DNA from: an uncultured Halomonas sp.
GTDB lineage: Bacteria; Pseudomonadota; Gammaproteobacteria; Pseudomonadales; Halomonadaceae
Length of the DNA: 64,000 nt
NCBI RefSeq assembly: GCF_947490095.1
Contig: NZ_CANLFS010000006.1
Span: forward strand, 94,760-158,759
Direction: 5' to 3'
Shown: piece after piece, positions 35,339 through 43,869 of the stretch
How the letters are laid out: every line of letters starts with the position of its first letter
Position numbering within the stretch: the stretch's first letter is position 1
Position numbers and translations under genes: made by a program
Notes under the pieces: model-generated
Databases searched by the model: none
Seen by the model: only the letters and a program-made list of their open reading frames with translations
What the model was told of the DNA's origin: nothing

Positions 35339-36100
35339 ATGCCCCACCCCGATATGACCCTTCCCCGCCTGATGGCCCACCGCGGCCTCTCCTCTCGTGC
35401 CCCGGAGAACACGCTTGCCGCCGTGCGCGCCGCCCACGAAGCCGGCTGCACCTGGGTCGAGCTGGACGTTCAATTGCTGGGCGATGGCACCCCGGTGATC
35501 TGGCATGATGCCGGGGTACGGCGCTGCTCGGATAGCCGAGGCCGGCTCGCCGACCTCGACCTGCCCGCCGCGCGACGGCTGGATGTCGGCGCCTGGTTTT
35601 CCGATGCCTTTCGTGGCGAGCGTATCGCCACCCTGGACGAGATGCTACGCCTGGTCGTCGACCTCGACATGGGTCTTAATCTGGAGCTCAAGGTCAATCG
35701 CGGACGCCGTGCCGCGGCACTGGTCGAGGCGGCGGTCCCGGCCACCCTCGAAGCCCTTGCCCCGCAGCGGCTGATCATCTCCTCCTTCAATGACGAGGCC
35801 CTGAGCCACACGCGCCAGCTGGCCCCCCCATCGCGACTGGCGCTGGGCGTGCTCTTCGAGGGAATCGGTCGTGGCTGGAAGAATCGCTGCGCCGGGCTCA
35901 CGCCCTACAGCATCCATGCCGACTGGCGTCGCCTCAGTCGTCGCGGGGCCAGGGCGGTCAAGGAGGAGGGTCATGCCCTGCTCTGTTACACCCCCAATGA
36001 CCCCACCGCCTTCGCCCCTCAATGGCAGTGGGGCGTCGATGCCGCGATCAGCGACGACCCGGGCCGTTTTCAGGGCCATTTGCCTTTGGGTGAGGGGTGA
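35339..36100 (+). CDS. ugpQ: Glycerophosphodiester phosphodiesterase (UgpQ-like)
   Basis: Cytoplasmic GDPD enzyme that releases glycerol-3-phosphate from deacylated phospholipid head groups. It has 253 residues, the compact UgpQ size, and no signal peptide. The catalytic and metal-binding residues are in MAHRGLSSRAPENTLAAV (first His, Arg and Glu), WVELDVQLLGDGTPVIWHD (Glu, Asp, second His) and LNLELKV (third metal Glu). The last codons merge into a run of GTGAGRR heptamers that continues into the intergenic gap. Confidence 0.92.
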   Translation: MPHPDMTLPRLMAHRGLSSRAPENTLAAVRAAHEAGCTWVELDVQLLGDGTPVIWHDAGVRRCSDSRGRLADLDLPAARRLDVGAWFSDAFRGERIATLDEMLRLVVDLDMGLNLELKVNRGRRAAALVEAAVPATLEALAPQRLIISSFNDEALSHTRQLAPPSRLALGVLFEGIGRGWKNRCAGLTPYSIHADWRRLSRRGARAVKEEGHALLCYTPNDPTAFAPQWQWGVDAAISDDPGRFQGHLPLGEG

Positions 36101-36131
36101 GGAGTGAGAAGTGAGGAGTGAGGGGTGAAAG
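36090..36131. repeat. Heptamer GTGAGRR tandem repeat at the 3' end of ugpQ
   Basis: Six consecutive 7-bp units (GTGAGGG, GTGAGGA, GTGAGAA, GTGAGGA, GTGAGGG, GTGAAAG). The ugpQ stop codon is inside the second unit, so the repeat could change the protein end by slippage. It finishes at the stop of the convergent DUF924 gene. Confidence 0.85.
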
Positions 36132-36133
36132 CC

Positions 36134-36676
36134 CTAGAAGGAAGACCCCGGCTGTGTCAGGAACGTGAGCTCCTCGGGCGTGGAATCTCGACCGAGGATG
36201 GCATTGCGGTGCGGATAGCGGCCGAAGCGCCGAATAATGTCGCGATGGCGCCGCTCGAAAGGCAGGCTCTTCTCCAGCCCCTCCTGGCTGAAGAGGCGCA
36301 ATGCCTGTTCGTGAATCGCCACCGATTCGCTGTGCATGAAGGGCATATAGAGAAAGGCCCGCCGTGTCGGTACCAGGCGTCGGTCATCGCCACCGGTCAC
36401 CGCCTCCTGGGCAAGCACCAGTGCCATGGGGTCGGCGGCGAAGGCCATGGGGGTATCACGGTGGATATTGCGCGAGAACTGGTCGAGCACGATGATCTCG
36501 CCCAGGCGGCCGGCGGGGGTCTCCCGCCAGCCCCACAGCTCACCGCGGCGGGCAGCCGCCAGGCAGGGCCCAAAACGCTCGGCGATATCGGCGTCCAGGC
36601 GCGGATCCTTGCGAAACCACTGGGCCGGCCCGAGTTCATCGAACCAGAATGTCAGCACCTCATCGGGGGTCGCCAT
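36134..36676 (-). CDS. DUF924-family protein
   Basis: A 180-residue soluble helical protein of the DUF924 family. Diagnostic stretches are EVLTFWFDELGPAQWFRKDP at the start, IIVLDQFSRNIHRDTPMAFA in the middle, and FLYMPFMHSESVAIHEQAL followed by FGRYPHRNAILGRDSTPEE. The function is not established; the fold resembles TPR-like bundles. GAGGAAAGC before the ATG is a good ribosome site. Its upstream region (36677-36800) is a pyrimidine-rich stretch (TTCCTCT-like) with no gene. Confidence 0.9.
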   Translation of the reverse strand: MATPDEVLTFWFDELGPAQWFRKDPRLDADIAERFGPCLAAARRGELWGWRETPAGRLGEIIVLDQFSRNIHRDTPMAFAADPMALVLAQEAVTGGDDRRLVPTRRAFLYMPFMHSESVAIHEQALRLFSQEGLEKSLPFERRHRDIIRRFGRYPHRNAILGRDSTPEELTFLTQPGSSF

Positions 36677-36800
36677 AGAGCTTTCCTCTCTTATTCCTCT
36701 TCCGAACTACTTCCGTCACTCCTTTCTTCACTGGTCCTCTCACCAACTCCCTGCTGTGCCCCACCGAAACACCAACGCAGGGCAGCGTATCATGCCCAGC

Positions 36801-37670
36801 TCACTCGGCCAGTATTCCGAGCAGCTCGGGCACTAGCCGGTCTGGGGCCACCCCTTCCCGATAGAGTGTCGCAACTGCTTGAGCCACGCCATCCTGCGCC
36901 GCCAGTTCGTCAGCCATATGGCAATAGTAATCGAGGTCCTTGCTGGCATTAGCCACGCTGAAGTGAAATCCTGCTGAGTCATTGGCCTCAATATAGGGCC
37001 GCAGCCTTTCCAACACCACGCCAGCACCGCCGCCACTGCCCAGCACCTCAAGCAACGCGGCATCGTCAATCTCCGCTCGACGTGAAGCTGCCGCTGCCTC
37101 CAGCAGCACGGCCGAGAAACCCAACGACACGTAGTTGTGCAGCAACTTGAGTGTATGACCCGTCCCCACCTCACCGGCGTGGATGATGGTCTCGGCGAAA
37201 CTGGTCAGTAGCGGGCGCATGATGGCAAACAGCGCTTCCGACGCTCCCACGATAAGGTTGAGCCGGCCTGCTTCAGCTTCGCGGGGGGTTCGCGTCATAG
37301 CGGCGTCCATAAAGCGCCCACCGGCCTCTGCCACGCGCCGAGCCACTGCAGTCGTCGAGCCGGGCAGCGCCGTGGAGCAGTCAATCACCACCCCGTCCTC
37401 GGCCAGCCCAGCCAACACGCCCTCAGGCTCGAACAATACGGCCTCGACCTGAGGCGAACCGGTCACGCAGAGCAGCACCACGTCACTGGCCGCGGCCACC
37501 TCGCGTCCGCTGGCCATCGTCTTCGCCCCGGCCGTCAGCAAGTCGGCTATCGGTTGATTGCCAGGGTGGTCGAGCAGGGTCAGCGGATAGCCTGCCTTGA
37601 GTATGTTGCGGGCGATACCGTGGCCCATCAGGCCGGCGCCAACTAGACCCACTCGCCGAATTTGCGTCAT
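36801..37670 (-). CDS. NAD(P)-dependent 3-hydroxyisobutyrate dehydrogenase-like enzyme
   Basis: Beta-hydroxyacid dehydrogenase family member, 289 residues. VGLVGAGLMGHGIARNIL is the cofactor motif, DCSTALPGSTTAVARRV and FMDAAMTRTPREAEAGRLNL correspond to the substrate loops, and the catalytic lysine is in GHTLKLLHNYVSLG near residue 165. Typical substrates are 3-hydroxyisobutyrate, tartronate semialdehyde or related acids. ATG 37670 has AAGGAGAG upstream. Last gene of the lower-GC catabolic island, 30 nt after the aldehyde dehydrogenase; together they could oxidise an alcohol/aldehyde product. Confidence 0.88.
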   Translation of the reverse strand: MTQIRRVGLVGAGLMGHGIARNILKAGYPLTLLDHPGNQPIADLLTAGAKTMASGREVAAASDVVLLCVTGSPQVEAVLFEPEGVLAGLAEDGVVIDCSTALPGSTTAVARRVAEAGGRFMDAAMTRTPREAEAGRLNLIVGASEALFAIMRPLLTSFAETIIHAGEVGTGHTLKLLHNYVSLGFSAVLLEAAAASRRAEIDDAALLEVLGSGGGAGVVLERLRPYIEANDSAGFHFSVANASKDLDYYCHMADELAAQDGVAQAVATLYREGVAPDRLVPELLGILAE

Positions 37671-37700
37671 TGTTCTCTCCTTGCTGATGGTCAGGGACAC

Positions 37701-39164
37701 TTAGCCATGGTGCAAAGCGACAGTCTTGAGTCGAGTGTAACTACGCAATCCCTCGAACCCTTTCTCGCGGCCATGCCCCGAGCGCCCCACACCACCAAAC
37801 GGCAGTTCGACGCCTCCGGCCGCACCATAGTTGTTGATGAATACCTGACCGCTGCAGATACCTCGCGCCAGGCGTAGCTGACGCCCGCCGTTCTGGGTCC
37901 AGACGCCGGCACATAGCCCGAAGTCAGTATCGTTGGCCAGGCACAGCGCCTCTGCTTCATCGCTGAAACGCTGAACCGCTAGCACTGGGCCAAACAACTC
38001 CTCTCGCAGCACCGGATGGCCATCGGGGATTTCGGTGAGCAGCTGTGGCACCACGAAGTGCCCCCGTGTCGATGCACCCTCGGCCATATACCCTCGCGCC
38101 AGAACCCGTACGCCACTATCTTGAGCCTCGGCCAGCCTCTCCTCCAGCCGCGACTTCTGGGCGGCGCTGATCAGTGGCCCGCAGTCAGCATCCGCCTCGC
38201 CCACATCACAGCATAGGGCCTCAAAGCGTGTCGTCAGTTCGCGCAGCACGCGTTCGGCGATCTCCTCCTGCACCAGCAACCGGCTGCCCGCCGAACAAGT
38301 CTGTCCGGCGTTCTGGATGATTCCGCGCACCACCGCGGGCAACGCCACGTCAAGGTCGGCATCGTCGAATAACAGCTGAGGGGACTTACCGCCCAGCTCC
38401 ATGGTGGTGGGCACATGCTGCTCGGCGGCAACTTGGGCCACCCGGGTGCCTGTCTCCGGCGAGCCGGTGAAGGAGAGGTGGTCAATGTCCGGATGCGCCG
38501 CCAGTGCCGCGCCCGCCTCACTGCCCAGTCCCGGCACCACATTGAGCACCCCGGGAGGCAGCCCCTGCTCGACGGCCAGCTCAGCTAGGCGCAACACACT
38601 CAGGCAGGCCTGCTCGGCGGGCTTGAGCACCACCGTGTTGCCGGTGGCCAACGCCGCTGCCACGCAGCGACCAAAGATCTGCGCCGGGTAGTTCCAGGGT
38701 ATGATCTGCGCGCAAACACCATAGGGCTCGCGCAGGGTCATGACTGTGAAGTCGTGCTCGAAGGGAATGGTCTCTCCATGCAGCTTGTCGGCGCCGCCGG
38801 CATAAAAGCGAAAATAGCGAGCACAGGCCGCAATATCGCTGCGCGCCTGGTTCATTGGCTTACCGGTATCAGCGCACTCCAGCGCCGCCAGACGCCCCTG
38901 ATCGGCTTCAACGGCCACAGCAAAGGCCGCTAGCCATTCGCCACGGCGCCGAGCCGTCCAGTCGAACCACTCGCCTACCAGCGCCTGGTGAGCAGCGCAC
39001 ACCGCAGCATCCACCTCTGCCGACTGGCAACGAGCAATATGACTCAAAGCAGCGCCGTAAGCAGGTGCTTCGACGGCCAACTTTTGCGGGGTCTCGACCC
39101 AGCGTCCGCCAATCAGTGCGGCAACAGGTGGCAGGGTGTCTAAGGGTAGAATCGGTGATGGCAT
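37701..39164 (-). CDS. NAD(P)-dependent aldehyde dehydrogenase
   Basis: A 487-residue ALDH, moderately similar in layout to BetB but clearly distinct. The catalytic Cys is in QNAGQTCSAGSRLLV near residue 287, the Glu in [14 protein letters not shown] near 253, and the cofactor loop in FTGSPETGTRVAQ. Substrate is open; the island context (amidase, transporter) suggests an aldehyde formed from an imported amide or amine. The start lies two bases after the SSS transporter stop, so it is coupled. Codon choice includes more A/T-ending codons than in BetB. Confidence 0.92.
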   Translation of the reverse strand: MPSPILPLDTLPPVAALIGGRWVETPQKLAVEAPAYGAALSHIARCQSAEVDAAVCAAHQALVGEWFDWTARRRGEWLAAFAVAVEADQGRLAALECADTGKPMNQARSDIAACARYFRFYAGGADKLHGETIPFEHDFTVMTLREPYGVCAQIIPWNYPAQIFGRCVAAALATGNTVVLKPAEQACLSVLRLAELAVEQGLPPGVLNVVPGLGSEAGAALAAHPDIDHLSFTGSPETGTRVAQVAAEQHVPTTMELGGKSPQLLFDDADLDVALPAVVRGIIQNAGQTCSAGSRLLVQEEIAERVLRELTTRFEALCCDVGEADADCGPLISAAQKSRLEERLAEAQDSGVRVLARGYMAEGASTRGHFVVPQLLTEIPDGHPVLREELFGPVLAVQRFSDEAEALCLANDTDFGLCAGVWTQNGGRQLRLARGICSGQVFINNYGAAGGVELPFGGVGRSGHGREKGFEGLRSYTRLKTVALHHG

Positions 39165-39166
39165 GA

Positions 39167-40717
39167 TCAGGTTTCCTCACGACGAGCAGAGACGGGGGCG
39201 GCACCGGCAGCAGCCGACATCAGCGACGGGGTACGGCGGGCCAAGGATCGATAGCGCCACGGAGCGGCAATGCGGAAGAAACGTTCGACAACAGCCTCAT
39301 CGGTGGGAGCCGTGACACGCGACACCAGCACGAACAGCGGCAGATTGACCAACAGTCCCCAGAAGCCAGCATGAATACCAAGCGGATGGGGCCACAGGGT
39401 GGTGAACGCCACGGTGATCACGAAGCCGGCCAGGATACCGGCCGCCACTCCGGCCCGATTGGCCCGCGGCCAAAGAAACATGCCGACGAAAGCCGGCAAC
39501 ACCTGGGAGGCGAAGCCCAAGCCGATTAGCAGGATCATCACGAGGTTACCCGGCTCGGCGATTGCCAGCGGCGCGATCACCAGCGCCATCAACGGGAACA
39601 ATAGCCAGCGTGCCAGCCGGCCGGCTTGACGATCTGACAGCTTGAGCGCCGGCTGCAGCACATCACGGCTGCAAGTCAACGCCACAGAGTGCAGGAACGG
39701 CTCACAGGAGGACATCGACGCTGCCAGAGTACCAGCGCCCAGTAGGCCCACCAGCAGAGCTGGTAGGTGCTGCATGGCATACTCCAGCGCTACAGTATCG
39801 GCGCGGGCCAACTCGGGCAGCGTGAAGATACCGATGAACCCCACCACCACCATAGGGAGGATCACCAGATAGTAGGTAGGCAGCCAGGTGGCACTGCGTC
39901 GAATGGTGCGCGCCGAGGCGGCGCTCATCCACTGAGTCCAGACCGGCGGCATGAACGATACCATGGAGACCAGAATTGAGGTGGTCCAGAATGCAAAACT
40001 CATATCTCCCCCTGCACCGGGCAAGGTCAGAAATTCGGGATGCTCACGCTGCAGCCGGGCAAACACAGTGCCGAAATTCCAGCTACCAGAGGCGCTGTGG
40101 GTGGCCCACAGGCCGATACTCCAGGCGACGATCAACATAAGCACGCCCTGGAAGGCGTTGGTCCTGCCGATCGCACGCTGGCCACTGACGTAGAGATAGA
40201 CAGCGATACAACTCAGCACCAGCACTACCCCAGCCCAGATAGGAATTTGTCCGCCGCTCATCACGAATAAGATGTAGGCCGAGCCGATGGTCTGCAGCAC
40301 CGCATAGGCCACTGACCCCACCGACATTACCAACGCCGCCAGAGCCCCCAGCATCGGACTTTGGTAACGGTCGGCAATGGCGCTGGCCTGTGTCACATGG
40401 CCAAATCGTTCGCCGAAGGCCCAGACTTTGGGCCCGAAATACCAGGCCACCAGTGCCAGATAGGCCAGGTAGATCGCCACATAGAACACCGGAATACCCT
40501 TGGCATAAGCCCAGCCTGGTGCACCCATGAAGGTGTAGGCACTGACACTGCCAGCGGCGATCAGTAGGTAAAGAGTCACTGGCCCCATACTACGACCAGC
40601 TACTCCCCACTCCTCTAGACTGCTCATTGAACGCCCGCCCCGTGCGCGCAGGCCAATGACCATGGCGACGGCCACATAGCCGAGGGTAATGATCAGCGGC
40701 AGTACACTAGTCATCAT
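39167..40717 (-). CDS. Sodium:solute symporter (SSS family)
   Basis: A 516-residue, 13-helix transporter. LIAAGSVSAYTFMGAPGWAYAKG and MSVGSVAYAVLQTIGSAYI in the first half, then LLGAGTLAASMSSCEPFLHSVAL, the sodium-site helix, mark the family; overall it is closest in style to the pantothenate/monocarboxylate branch. It overlaps the end of the DUF3311 gene. Several starts are possible (ATG 40717 or 40714). A small DUF3311 membrane protein next to an SSS carrier is a recurrent arrangement. Substrate unknown. Confidence 0.9.
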   Translation of the reverse strand: MMTSVLPLIITLGYVAVAMVIGLRARGGRSMSSLEEWGVAGRSMGPVTLYLLIAAGSVSAYTFMGAPGWAYAKGIPVFYVAIYLAYLALVAWYFGPKVWAFGERFGHVTQASAIADRYQSPMLGALAALVMSVGSVAYAVLQTIGSAYILFVMSGGQIPIWAGVVLVLSCIAVYLYVSGQRAIGRTNAFQGVLMLIVAWSIGLWATHSASGSWNFGTVFARLQREHPEFLTLPGAGGDMSFAFWTTSILVSMVSFMPPVWTQWMSAASARTIRRSATWLPTYYLVILPMVVVGFIGIFTLPELARADTVALEYAMQHLPALLVGLLGAGTLAASMSSCEPFLHSVALTCSRDVLQPALKLSDRQAGRLARWLLFPLMALVIAPLAIAEPGNLVMILLIGLGFASQVLPAFVGMFLWPRANRAGVAAGILAGFVITVAFTTLWPHPLGIHAGFWGLLVNLPLFVLVSRVTAPTDEAVVERFFRIAAPWRYRSLARRTPSLMSAAAGAAPVSARREET

Positions 40718-40940
40718 CACCGTCCTCCTCTGCCACCAGCAGATTGCCCAGTGCCATCACCCCACAGCAAGCGAAGATGATCAAGTAACTCCAGACCGCC
40801 ACCGCCGGCAGCCCCATTACCAGTACCGGGCGATTAACCAAGCCGATCACCGGCCAAATACCAGCCACGATTACTGCCACGAAGCCGGCCAACACCAGCC
40901 AGCCACGCCAGCTGGAAGGCAGAACGAAATATTGCGACAT
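40707..40940 (-). CDS. DUF3311 small membrane protein, likely SSS transporter partner
   Basis: A 77-residue protein with two membrane helices (about residues 13-35 and 42-66: LVLAGFVAVIVAGIW and WSYLIIFACCGVMALGNLL) and an acidic C-terminal tail EEDGDDD. This matches the DUF3311 group of small proteins encoded just before sodium:solute symporters. A strong ribosome site (AAGGAGG) precedes it, and its end overlaps the symporter start, implying equimolar production and a possible accessory-subunit role. Confidence 0.85.
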   Translation of the reverse strand: MSQYFVLPSSWRGWLVLAGFVAVIVAGIWPVIGLVNRPVLVMGLPAVAVWSYLIIFACCGVMALGNLLVAEEDGDDD

Positions 40941-41021
40941 CGGTTCCTCCTTATTATTGTCATCAGCTTGTTTGCCAAGCGTTCTTGTCGAGTATCACCG
41001 TATCCGTCTGTCCCTACGAAC

Positions 41022-42413
41022 TCAGGCCGGTGGCGCCGGCCACTGAGTGACTGGCCCAACCCAGCGCTCTAGCGCGTGCGCTAGGCGCAACACCAGTGCA
41101 TCGTTGAAGCGCGCAGTGATCAGTTGTACGCCCAACGGCATGCCGCCTCGGCTGAATCCACCGTTGAGCGAAATCGCTGGTTGCTCGCCCATGTTCCATG
41201 GCACGGTATAGACGATGTGTTCGAAGGGACACTGGGGATCGTTAGTCGGCGACGGCCAATCGGCAGGAAAGGCAACCACTGGAGTGGTCGGTGACAGCAC
41301 GGCATCCACCTCAGCGAACACTCCTTCGGTAACCCGACGCATGGTCAGGGTCTGCTCGAAGCCCTGCACCACGTCGGTTCCGCTCTGTCGAGCGCCATCA
41401 TCTGCCCAGGCCAGGATTTCAGGCAATACCTTGGCGCGCTCCGCCGGAGGCAATGCCTCTAGCTCGTTCCACTGACGCGCACGCCAGAAACGATCTAGGC
41501 CATCGAGCATGGAACGCGTCATCACTGGTGCCAACGGCACCAAGGTGGCGCCGGCTTGTTCGAAGTGTCGTGCCGCTGTCTCGACACAGGCGGCAATCTC
41601 GTCATCCAACGGCAGTCCACATCCCGCATCCAACATCACTCCGAGACGCAGATCACGCATCGGCTGCTCAAGCGACCGCCAGTCGATACGCTCCGGTGGC
41701 AAGCGCATGGCATCACGACGGTCGGTGCGCGATAGGCTTCCCATCATCAAAGCTGCATCGGCAACGCTGCGAGTCATGGGACCAGCGCAACGTCCAACAT
41801 AATACGGATTGATCGGCACACGACCTAGGGTCGGCTTGAAGCCCACTACGCCACACCAAGCCGCCGGTAGGCGAATCGATCCGCCTATGTCGGTGCCCAC
41901 GTGCAGTGGTCCGTATCCGGCTCCTGCCGCCGCAGCGGCCCCGGAGCTGGAGCCCCCAGGATTGCAGGACAGATCCCAAGGGTTACGGGTCAAGCCGTGG
42001 AATGAGGAGCGCCCCGACGACAACATGCCGTAGTCCGGGCAGGTGGTCTTGCCGATCAGCAAAGCGCCATCTTCGGCAAGTCTCGCGGAGGGCGGGGCAT
42101 CTTCGGCTGCAGGCGGATGCTCGCCGGCCAGGGTGCCGTGAGGAATCGGCGTGCCCCGAGTAGCAATCAACTCCTTGAGCGTGACCGGTACACCATCCAG
42201 CGTCCCCCGAGGCTCTCCCTTATCCCATCGCGTACTGGACTCTCGAGCCGCTGCACGAAGCGCCTCCGGCGTATAATCATAGAGTGCATTAAGATGCGGC
42301 TCCCAGCGCGCGATATGCGTGATCAACGCCTCTACATACTCGCTGGGTGACAGCCGCTTGTCACGATAGGCAGCCAATAGCTCGGTCGCCGTCCAGGCCA
42401 GATACTCCGCCAT
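41022..42413 (-). CDS. Amidase signature-family hydrolase
   Basis: A 463-residue amidase of the Ser-cisSer-Lys type. The catalytic Lys is in LLIGKTTCPDYGM near residue 96; CNPGGSSSGAAAAAGAG near 155 is the family signature with the cis-Ser; the nucleophile Ser is in VGTDIGGSIRLPAAWCG near 190. It is not part of a gatCAB set, so a catabolic amidase is more likely than a tRNA amidotransferase. GAGGAG precedes the ATG. It starts 169 nt after the LysR stop and ends 81 nt before the DUF3311 gene, in the same direction. Confidence 0.92.
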   Translation of the reverse strand: MAEYLAWTATELLAAYRDKRLSPSEYVEALITHIARWEPHLNALYDYTPEALRAAARESSTRWDKGEPRGTLDGVPVTLKELIATRGTPIPHGTLAGEHPPAAEDAPPSARLAEDGALLIGKTTCPDYGMLSSGRSSFHGLTRNPWDLSCNPGGSSSGAAAAAGAGYGPLHVGTDIGGSIRLPAAWCGVVGFKPTLGRVPINPYYVGRCAGPMTRSVADAALMMGSLSRTDRRDAMRLPPERIDWRSLEQPMRDLRLGVMLDAGCGLPLDDEIAACVETAARHFEQAGATLVPLAPVMTRSMLDGLDRFWRARQWNELEALPPAERAKVLPEILAWADDGARQSGTDVVQGFEQTLTMRRVTEGVFAEVDAVLSPTTPVVAFPADWPSPTNDPQCPFEHIVYTVPWNMGEQPAISLNGGFSRGGMPLGVQLITARFNDALVLRLAHALERWVGPVTQWPAPPA

Positions 42414-42582
42414 GCCCGTCTCCTCTGCGATAAATTGTCAACTCATCATGGCTGGCCACGGCATCCACTGCTATTGCAATTTCGGCGCCTGGGTGTCCAC
42501 AAAATGTGATCACCCTACCAATAAGTCGACGGCATCGAGGTATGACCCGATCACTATCGAAGAATCATACAAAAAAGGATGT

Positions 42583-43476
42583 CTATGCGGCTTCTAGTGC
42601 TGTCACCAGTCGCTCCAAGCACGCCTCCATGGCAAAGCTGGGCACCCGGTGGCGATAGACGCACAGGTCGACCCGAGCCCGCTCCAGCTCCCCTGCACAC
42701 AGTGGTACGGCCACCAGCAGCCCCAGACGACACTCCCGGGCCACGGCCATGGCCGGCAACAGCAACAAGGCACTGCCCTCCATGGCTAACGCTTTCTGAG
42801 TTTCCAGCGAGGCAGTATCAAAGGTGGGTAACAGACTCAGCTCTCTAGCCTTGGCCGCCCGCTCCAGCGCCTGGCGTACTCCGAATCGTTCATCGGGCAG
42901 CGCCAGCGGCACATCAATCAGCTCCATCAAGGTCAGTTGGCCTCGCTGGGCCAGCGGATGGCCGGGCGCCATCACCGCGCAATGCTCTAACTCGGCGCTA
43001 GCCACGCGCTCGATATCATCTCTCGGCGGCATAAAGAAACCCAGACCGATGTCTGCCTCCCCCGCCCGTAGCCCTGTAAGCACACCGCAGGCACTAGCGA
43101 TACTGATCTCGAAATTAATCCGGGGGTGCTCGCGGTTCAGCTCGGCCAGCACCGGTGCCAGCAGTCCAGCCACGGTCCCTTCAGCGGCGCGCAGTGCCAC
43201 ACGTCCTGTGCGTAATCCTTTCAAGTCAGCAATACGCGCCTCGACTCGCTCCAGATCACGCAGTGTGCGCCGCGCCTGCTCGGCTAGAATCTCGCCAGCC
43301 GCAGTCAACCGGATCCCCTCAGGGCCACGCTCCAACAGCGGCGCCCCCAGCTGATGTTCCAGCAGATCGATCTGCCGACTAATGGCGGTCGGGGCAATAT
43401 GTAGCCGCAAGGCTGCCTGCCGCAGCGAGTGGCAGCGAGCCACGGTATCAAAGTAGCGCAACGCTCTCGAATGCAT
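42583..43476 (-). CDS. LysR-family transcriptional regulator of the catabolic island
   Basis: An LTTR of 297 residues. Its HTH is in LRQAALRLHIAPTAISRQIDLLEHQLG, followed by GAPLLERGPEGIRLTAAGE and an effector domain. The N-terminal MHSRALRYFDTVARCHS is similar to the CynR/GcvA-like style. It is co-oriented with and directly upstream of the amidase-DUF3311-SSS-ALDH-dehydrogenase genes, so it most likely controls them. The gap 42414-42582 is AT-richer and could hold its binding site. Inducer unknown. Confidence 0.9.
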   Translation of the reverse strand: MHSRALRYFDTVARCHSLRQAALRLHIAPTAISRQIDLLEHQLGAPLLERGPEGIRLTAAGEILAEQARRTLRDLERVEARIADLKGLRTGRVALRAAEGTVAGLLAPVLAELNREHPRINFEISIASACGVLTGLRAGEADIGLGFFMPPRDDIERVASAELEHCAVMAPGHPLAQRGQLTLMELIDVPLALPDERFGVRQALERAAKARELSLLPTFDTASLETQKALAMEGSALLLLPAMAVARECRLGLLVAVPLCAGELERARVDLCVYRHRVPSFAMEACLERLVTALEAA

Positions 43477-43675
43477 ACCTGTTTTTCCATACTTCTGGTC
43501 AATAGCCAGTGACTAGTTCAAGACGTGACTAGATCAAGGATCGTGGGTGTACAAGTCGCGAAATACCAGTCGGGAAGGCTCCACCACAGACCTGGAACAA
43601 CGGATTTCGCTGCCGCATACATTACTCTCCTGATACCATCCCCGGCGTGACACCACAAGCGAGGAGCGTTATCGC

Positions 43676-43858
43676 ATGAACCCCGACCCCCTTTGGTCGA
43701 TGATTACCTACCTGTGCAATATTATCGGCATGCTGGTCTGCATCGGCGGCCTGAGCCTGGCCCACTATAGCCGCCACCTCTGGCCGGGACGGATCATCGC
43801 CGCAGCCGGATTCCTGCTGGCCGCCTCCCCGACACTCTACGGCCTGATCGCCGGCTGA
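43676..43858 (+). CDS. Small two-helix membrane protein upstream of ycjX
   Basis: Sixty residues with two hydrophobic segments (about 8-28, ITYLCNIIGMLVCIGGLSL, and 38-58, IIAAAGFLLAASPTLYGLIA) joined by a short basic loop SRHLWPG. GAGGAG lies ten bases before the ATG, and the stop is only 11 nt before ycjX, so it is probably in the same operon. I do not recognise a named family. Candidate roles are a membrane anchor or partner of YcjX/YcjF; this is inference from position. Confidence 0.7.
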   Translation: MNPDPLWSMITYLCNIIGMLVCIGGLSLAHYSRHLWPGRIIAAAGFLLAASPTLYGLIAG

Positions 43859-43869
43859 CGGAGCCCCCC

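Noticed and set aside
41022..42413. GatA subunit of the tRNA amidotransferase
   Set aside because: It has the amidase signature but there are no gatB or gatC genes nearby, and its operon is a transporter/dehydrogenase cluster.
36801..43476. Integrative element ends (integrase, att sites, tRNA target) for the lower-GC island
   Set aside because: I looked at both borders and found no integrase, transposase, direct repeats or tRNA gene, so only composition supports transfer.
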